Part shown: one piece after another, positions 58,611 to 64,000 of the stretch
Layout of the letters: every line of letters starts with the position of its first letter
Position numbering within the stretch: the first letter of the stretch is position 1
From: Rhizobiaceae bacterium
GTDB taxonomy: Bacteria > Pseudomonadota > Alphaproteobacteria > Rhizobiales > Rhizobiaceae
Length of the DNA stretch: 64,000 bases
Reading direction: 5' to 3'
Assembly (NCBI GenBank): GCA_020628035.1
Contig: JAHDFS010000001.1
Coordinates: 7,207 to 71,206, forward strand
Program-made: the position numbers and the translations under genes
The notes under the pieces: generated by a model
Database searches by the model: none
What the model saw: only the letters and a program-made list of their open reading frames with translations
Told to the model about the DNA's origin: nothing

Positions 58611-59324
58611 ATGCATCAGCTACATCACATTCTTATCGTTGATGATGCGCGCGATATCCGCGAACCACTTGCACAATATCTTAAGAAAAATGGTTTTCGC
58701 GCAACGATGGCAGCAAATGCTAAAGAAGCGCGCCAGCACCTCAAAGAAACAAAATTTGAACTCGTCATTCTCGACATTATGATGCCTGGCGAAGATGGTC
58801 TCCAACTTTGCCAATGGGTTTCAAACAATGATGGACCTCCGGTAATACTTCTTACCGCCGTGGCTGATGACGTTAGCAAAGTCGTTGGATTGGAAATCGG
58901 TGCTGAGGATTACCTCACCAAACCGTTCAATCCCCGAGAATTGCTGGCACGCATTAAAATCATTCTTCGTCGTTTTCCAAAGCAAGATGACACTATCACT
59001 CCAATTCAACGCAAATTCGCCGGCATGCTGCACGACCCCCTTCATCACAAAATCACACGCGATAACGGAACTGAATTGGAACTGACCACGGGAGAAAGTC
59101 GACTTTTATCAGTTTTGTTAGACAATCCTTTTAAAATATTGGATAGATCGAAACTTCTCGATTTGGTCGCGGGTCGGGAACCAAAGGCATATGATCGAGC
59201 CATCGACAATACCGTCAGTCGCCTGAGAAAGAAGATTGAACGAGATCCCAAATCACCAGAATTAATCGTCACCAAGTGGGGCGGTGGATATATGCTCGCA
59301 TGTGACGTTGAGACTTTGCTATGA
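58611..59324 (+). CDS. OmpR-family response regulator
   Basis: ILIVDDARDIREPLAQYLKKNGF, LVILDIMMPGEDGLQL, wHTH IDNTVSRLRKKIERDPKSPELIVTKWGGGYML. Confidence 0.93.
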   Translation: MHQLHHILIVDDARDIREPLAQYLKKNGFRATMAANAKEARQHLKETKFELVILDIMMPGEDGLQLCQWVSNNDGPPVILLTAVADDVSKVVGLEIGAEDYLTKPFNPRELLARIKIILRRFPKQDDTITPIQRKFAGMLHDPLHHKITRDNGTELELTTGESRLLSVLLDNPFKILDRSKLLDLVAGREPKAYDRAIDNTVSRLRKKIERDPKSPELIVTKWGGGYMLACDVETLL

Positions 59325-60628
59325 AATTTGCCGATTTCATCCAAGCAGGATTGTCACGCAAATTCATTCTGCTTCTTCTCATAACGGTATCTGCCTCGAT
59401 GGCGATATCGCTCGCATTTATTTACCTTGAGCGAGATCGCATAGATTTAGGTGTCCTTGCCGAGCGGAACAATCAACGCATATCCGCAATCATTATGGCG
59501 ATGGAAAGCATGGACAAACAAAGCCGCACCGCAATTATAAACAGTGTCACCACGCACCAGTTTAAAATAGCTATAGCGGATCGTCCCATTGTATCGCAGC
59601 CGCCTCTTTCAAAACGCGCAAATCGTCTGGTGGAGCAACTTCAAGCCATCTTACCAAATCACACGGTTTTGGCGGATCATGCATCAGCAGATGGGAAAGA
59701 ACGTCGCCCCAAGCGCATGCGTATATTTTCTATCAAATTGAATTCAGACGAAAGCTGGGTCAATGTGGATTCCCGATTAAACAAATCCCTTGCATCAGAC
59801 GACGATACATTGGTCGGGCTAATGGCCGCATCACTAGTAGGTGTGCTAATCGTGGGGCTGTATTTCATAGCACAATTGGTTCGTCCCCTTTCCGATATTG
59901 CACAGGCTACGCGTTCCGCTGGAAGTGGCAATAGATCAATTCGTCTGCCCGAAGAAGGTCCCATTGAACTTAAAGACATTGCCGTTGCTTTTAACGAAAT
60001 GCAGGACCAGATTTCCCATTTTGACGACGAACGAAACCGTACACTTGCCGCGGTGGGGCACGATCTAAGAACCCCCATCACTTCGCTGCGCATCCGCGCA
60101 GAAATGATGGATGAAGCGGAGAGCGCTGATTTTATTCGCATTCTTGACGAGATGACTTTATTGGCAGAAAGTTTGATCTCCTATTCAAAGGGAACTTCAG
60201 ATCAAGAAGAAGCCATTACAATTGATTTTTCAGGCTTATTAAACAATCTCTGTCAAGAACGTGACATCAAAATTCTAGGCGATGGTGAGATCAATATAAA
60301 AGGCAAACCATTTGCCTTGCGTCGTGCATTTGTAAATCTCTTAGACAATGCCATCCGTTATGCCAAAGACATATCGGTTAAAATAAATCGCCAACCCCAT
60401 CTGGTTGAAGTTCAAATATTAGATCATGGGCCTGGCATTCCTGAGGACAAGCTTGCCACGATTTTCGACCCCTTCGTCAGAGTTGATGATAGTCGAGATA
60501 AGGAAACAGGTGGGCACGGGTTGGGCCTTGCAATCGCAAAATCAATAATAATATTACATGGCGGCACTATTGAAATTGCCAATCGATCACCAAATGGTTT
60601 GACGGTTACTGTTAAGCTACCCCTGTAA
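59321..60628 (+). CDS. Sensor histidine kinase (HAMP/HisKA/HATPase)
   Basis: AAVGHDLRTPITSLRIRAEMMDE, DNAIRYAKD, GGHGLGLAIAKSIIILHGG. Confidence 0.93.
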   Translation: MKFADFIQAGLSRKFILLLLITVSASMAISLAFIYLERDRIDLGVLAERNNQRISAIIMAMESMDKQSRTAIINSVTTHQFKIAIADRPIVSQPPLSKRANRLVEQLQAILPNHTVLADHASADGKERRPKRMRIFSIKLNSDESWVNVDSRLNKSLASDDDTLVGLMAASLVGVLIVGLYFIAQLVRPLSDIAQATRSAGSGNRSIRLPEEGPIELKDIAVAFNEMQDQISHFDDERNRTLAAVGHDLRTPITSLRIRAEMMDEAESADFIRILDEMTLLAESLISYSKGTSDQEEAITIDFSGLLNNLCQERDIKILGDGEINIKGKPFALRRAFVNLLDNAIRYAKDISVKINRQPHLVEVQILDHGPGIPEDKLATIFDPFVRVDDSRDKETGGHGLGLAIAKSIIILHGGTIEIANRSPNGLTVTVKLPL

Positions 60629-60718
60629 TGGATCAACTTGGATCCGACAAAGATAGGCGTGATTTGCATTTAATAAAGCTGACTTGCGAGCCATAAACCG
60701 CAATGATATTTTTGTTCA

Positions 60719-61462
60719 ATGACAGCACAAAATTCCGACACTCAAATTGAGCTCTTACATAATATCATCATCAAAGATCTCCAAGCTTTGGGCGAGCAAT
60801 CAGCTTATAAAGCAGATGCCGATGAAATCGATCCCCGTTACTTAAGCTATGGTGTCCGCGCGCCTGAAATGAAGCGTTTTATCTCACAGATTAAACCTGA
60901 ACTTAAAACACTTGAACGAAATCAAAAAATTGAATTAGCCGGAAGATTGATCAGTTCAGGCTTCGGAGAACAAAAAACTGTTGCTTTAGCGATTTTGGAA
61001 CGGGAGGCAAATTATTTTACACCCGAACGTTTCAAATTATTGGACGAGTTCATAAGAGGTCTTTGCGGGTGGAGCAAGATCGATGCCTATACCGGATTGT
61101 TTTTAAGGCAAATTTTGAAATCGCATGAAGCTGATTTAATCAAACTGCTCAAATCTTGGAACTGTGATGACGATCTATGGCTTAGAAGAGCAAGCGTCGT
61201 ATTATTCACGCGGCAAGTTGCCAGATCACAACAATATATAGATGTGGCATTGGCCAATTGCGAGACCTTAATCCATGACAAAGAGCACTTAGTTCAAACC
61301 GGTGTCGGCTGGTGTCTGCGAGATCTTATGCGTTGGCACAAAAAAGAAATACTGCCCTATGTGATTAACCTGCGCGCAAATGGAATTAGCAGCAAGATCA
61401 CGCTCTATGCACTGCGAGATATTAAGGGTGACGAACGAAAAGAGATCCTTGGCAAAAAGTGA
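60719..61462 (+). CDS. DNA alkylation repair family protein (AlkD-like HEAT repeats)
   Basis: YGVRAPEMKRFISQIKPEL, RGLCGWSKIDAYTGLFLRQIL, LWLRRASVVLFTRQVARSQQY, TGVGWCLRDLMRWHK. Confidence 0.82.
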   Translation: MTAQNSDTQIELLHNIIIKDLQALGEQSAYKADADEIDPRYLSYGVRAPEMKRFISQIKPELKTLERNQKIELAGRLISSGFGEQKTVALAILEREANYFTPERFKLLDEFIRGLCGWSKIDAYTGLFLRQILKSHEADLIKLLKSWNCDDDLWLRRASVVLFTRQVARSQQYIDVALANCETLIHDKEHLVQTGVGWCLRDLMRWHKKEILPYVINLRANGISSKITLYALRDIKGDERKEILGKK

Positions 61463-61618
61463 TTTCATACTTGTTATTAGATTCATCTCAATCAAAATTG
61501 AACTGAATGTATATCGCTTGGCCAGCTCCAAAAACAGGCGTTGATTTGATACGCATCCGCGCAAATTCAAACAATCCTCGCTGTTGCAATACTGACAATT
61601 TATAAATAAAATGATTTT

Positions 61619-62530
61619 ATGAAAATTCGAAATCTTGATACATTTTATTGGGTCGCAACATTAAAGAGCTTCAGAGCCGCATCTGAACATTTACATCTCA
61701 CACAACCTGCCATCACAGCGCGAATTCAAGTCCTGGAACAAGATCTCGGTACAGATGTTTTTGTGCGCGAAACCAAAAAGGCTGAACTAACTCCAAGTGG
61801 CCGCAGGCTCATGCCATATGCCGAACAACTCATGAAGCTGGATCAATCCGTTGTCGATGCATTTTCAAATTCCGTCACCGTTGAACAAAGCATTCGCTTA
61901 GGATCATCTGAAACCATTATCGCAAGCTGGCTGCCAGACTTCATGGCGCATTTCAGCAAATCGCGTCCAAGTCTGAATTTTGATCTAACTGTAGACGCGA
62001 CCAATAATCTGCGTGATGCCTTAGTGGCGCGCGAAATCGACCTCGCATTTTTGATGGGACCAGTAGCAGAAGCGAGTATTGAGAATATTGAACTATGCAG
62101 CTACGAAATGGCCTTTGCCGCAACACCAGATATTGAAAAACAACATAAAGTCTGGTCCCTTAAGGACATAGCTGAGAAAACAATACTAACCTTTTCGTCC
62201 AACACCCGACCCTATCGACACTTAAGGGAATTGATAGAACCGCATGCGATTGGCGAGGCAAAGATTACCAGCTCCGCATCCTTGGGCGCGATCTCACGGC
62301 TGGCTCAAGCAAGCTATGGGATTTGCGCTCTGCCAAAAGCAATTATCCAAACAGATCTTAACGCGGGCGATCTAGTAGAGTTAAAAACAGATTTTGATTT
62401 ACCGCCAATTTCCTTCACCGCTAGCTTTGTATCTGGTGCTGCATCCTCTAGCCTCGCAGAAGATATCGCGAGAAGCGCTGTTGGGTTTATTCAGCCAAAT
62501 TTGATAAAAAATATTTATCAAACACGCTAA
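61619..62530 (+). CDS. LysR family transcriptional regulator
   Basis: NLDTFYWVATLKSFRAASEHLHLTQPAITARIQVLEQDLGTDVFVRETKKAELTPSGRRL. Confidence 0.93.
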   Translation: MKIRNLDTFYWVATLKSFRAASEHLHLTQPAITARIQVLEQDLGTDVFVRETKKAELTPSGRRLMPYAEQLMKLDQSVVDAFSNSVTVEQSIRLGSSETIIASWLPDFMAHFSKSRPSLNFDLTVDATNNLRDALVAREIDLAFLMGPVAEASIENIELCSYEMAFAATPDIEKQHKVWSLKDIAEKTILTFSSNTRPYRHLRELIEPHAIGEAKITSSASLGAISRLAQASYGICALPKAIIQTDLNAGDLVELKTDFDLPPISFTASFVSGAASSSLAEDIARSAVGFIQPNLIKNIYQTR

Positions 62531-62590
62531 AATATTTCGATTTGATTTTATGAAATGACTTCGCTGTAATGGTCAGCGAAGGATATTTAC

Positions 62591-63454
62591 GTGGCTGAAA
62601 TCAAAATGCATCGAGATGGAAAACAATTAAGACAGGCAATACGCGCTGGGTCATTTATGGACCAAACAGCGGGGCAAGCGCCGCACCACCTGCAAGGCAA
62701 TGTGGTGATCCTCCCCAAGACCTACGCGCAAGATTTCTTGTTATATTGTTTAAACAATTTAAAGCCCTGCCCGCTCATTGGTCTTGGTCTACCGGGTGAC
62801 ATCCACCTACCTGATCTTGGTGACATTGATATTCGAACTGACGTTCCGCGCTATCGCGTATTTAAGAACGGCGAATTCGACCAGGAAGTTGAAGATATCC
62901 GATCCGTTTGGTCCGATGATATGGTGACCTTCGTGCTCGGATGCTCCTTCACATTTGAAGAAGCACTCATTGATAATGGCTATCCTGTGAGGCACATCGA
63001 ACAAGGTTCGAATGTGCCCATGTTTGTGACCAATATCCCCACCATACCGGGCGGTATTTTCAGCGGGCCATTGGTTGTGACGATGCGATCCTATCGCAAG
63101 GAGCAAATTCCTGCGGTGTTTGAGATCTCATCGCGATTTCCCCACGCTCATGGCACGCCCATCTATTGGGGTGACCCATCTAAGATCGGCATCAAAGATT
63201 TGCAAAAACCTGATTATGGCGACGCGGTTGTTGTACCTGATGATGAAATACCTGTGTTTTGGGCCTGTGGGGTTACACCCCAAGCAGCGCTAGCTCTGGC
63301 TAAACCCTCAATATCTATCACTCATGCGCCCGGCTGCATGTTGGTGACCGACTGGACATCGGTTGACGCACCGAAAATCCAACCCTCGCTCAGTTCTTTT
63401 GAACAAACTGAAATGAAACCTCGGCAACATCCTATCGATGCGGCCCAATTATAA
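62591..63454 (+). CDS. Putative hydro-lyase / D-glutamate cyclase-like family (DUF1445)
   Basis: GTG start; GNVVILPKTYAQDFLLYCLNNLKPCPLIGLG, VTFVLGCSFTFEEALIDNGYPVRHIEQGSNVPMFVTNIPT, FWACGVTPQAALALAKPSISITHAPGCMLVTD. Confidence 0.85.
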   Translation: MAEIKMHRDGKQLRQAIRAGSFMDQTAGQAPHHLQGNVVILPKTYAQDFLLYCLNNLKPCPLIGLGLPGDIHLPDLGDIDIRTDVPRYRVFKNGEFDQEVEDIRSVWSDDMVTFVLGCSFTFEEALIDNGYPVRHIEQGSNVPMFVTNIPTIPGGIFSGPLVVTMRSYRKEQIPAVFEISSRFPHAHGTPIYWGDPSKIGIKDLQKPDYGDAVVVPDDEIPVFWACGVTPQAALALAKPSISITHAPGCMLVTDWTSVDAPKIQPSLSSFEQTEMKPRQHPIDAAQL

Positions 63455-63479
63455 TATAGTATCATCAACAGGGAGAACC

Positions 63480-64000
63480 ATGATGAAAAAGATTTTGCTT
63501 ACATTGACGCTCTCAACAGCAATCGCGGTTCCGGCCATTGCTGAGGAGCTTTCCGTTGTCGGTAGCTGGTCAAGCTTGCCACTGCACAAAGAATATGAAG
63601 CACCATTTTGGGGTGAAACCCTGCCAGCTGCATCCGGTGGCAAACTCACCACATCAGTCACAACGCACAATCAGATGGGTCTCAATGTTGGTGAGTTTTT
63701 CCGTCTTTTAGAAGCAGGCGTATTTGATGTCGGCATGACAGTCGGTGATTACGCTGTTTCTGATGCACCCGAACTTGAAGGCCTTGATGTGCCGCTGATT
63801 GCAATGGATGCCGGTAAAGCGCAAATGGCAGTGGAAGCAGCGCGTCCGATGGTCGAAGAGATTTTCAAAAATCGCTTCAACTCCGAAGTTTTAGCCATCG
63901 CGCCTTATCCGCCGCAAGTCGTTTTCTGTAACAAAGAAATTTCAAATCTCGATGATTTGAAAGGTGTCAGAGTTCGCGCATCTGGCCGCATGACCGCAAA
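63480..64000 (+). CDS. TRAP-type solute-binding protein (DctP-like), truncated by window end
   Basis: MMKKILLTLTLSTAIAVPAIAEELSVVGSWSSLPLHKEYEAPFWGETLPAASGGKLTTSVTTHNQMGLNVGEFFRLLEAGVFDVGMTVGDY...LDDLKGVRVRASGRMTA, open to window edge. Confidence 0.8.
   Translation, partial: MMKKILLTLTLSTAIAVPAIAEELSVVGSWSSLPLHKEYEAPFWGETLPAASGGKLTTSVTTHNQMGLNVGEFFRLLEAGVFDVGMTVGDYAVSDAPELEGLDVPLIAMDAGKAQMAVEAARPMVEEIFKNRFNSEVLAIAPYPPQVVFCNKEISNLDDLKGVRVRASGRMTA

Noticed and set aside
61606-61620. ATAAAAT-G-ATTTTAT palindrome at the 61619 LysR start codon
   Set aside because: Pure A/T sequence overlapping the start codon; easily explained by AT-rich promoter composition.
1-64000. CRISPR arrays, tRNA/rRNA genes, IS elements, prophage genes
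   Set aside because: No repeat-spacer pattern, tRNA-like cloverleaf, transposase or phage structural ORF was recognised on reading; a tool-based scan (tRNAscan, ISfinder, CRISPR finder) would be needed to exclude cryptic cases.

Overview
64-kb window of an alphaproteobacterial (Rhizobiales-like by gene content) chromosome or large replicon, densely packed with catabolic, transport and regulatory operons. No rRNA, tRNA, CRISPR or IS elements were recognised. Main modules, left to right: (1) GST fragment, HMGL-like aldolase, malonyl-CoA decarboxylase, GntR regulator, intradiol dioxygenase, TRAP transporter, OsmC, nitroreductase and YCII; a near-identical palindrome AAATATCRATATT recurs at their promoters. 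(2) A complete Nit1C nitrilase cluster (nitB-nitH order), extended by an LnmK-like (Pnap_2097-type) gene and divergent from a MocR/GntR-aminotransferase regulator; this is the most unusual biochemical module. (3) Asp/Glu-racemase-like gene, BASS-type permease, second TRAP system, DadA-like oxidase, LysR and a sulfatase. (4) Two-component system divergent from a DUF2271 / PepSY-flavoreductase / ApbE operon, where the DUF2271 protein carries an ApbE-type flavinylation motif (DGLTGAS). (5) SDR plus MerR with a textbook MerR-type promoter, then an MCP. (6) A cellulose synthase locus (bcsA-bcsB-bcsZ plus TPR protein) in which the BcsA PilZ c-di-GMP motifs look degenerate, with a perfect CtrA-like box upstream. 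(7) Homogentisate pathway (hpd, hmgA, FAH, maiA) with a divergent Lrp, and a Liv-type ABC transporter with no binding protein in view. (8) A ricin-lectin / Tat multicopper oxidase / sulfatase / small membrane protein / DedA operon, divergent from an OmpR-type two-component system. (9) DNA alkylation repair protein, LysR, D-glutamate cyclase-like protein and a truncated TRAP binding protein. All assignments come from reading the translations; no searches were run.
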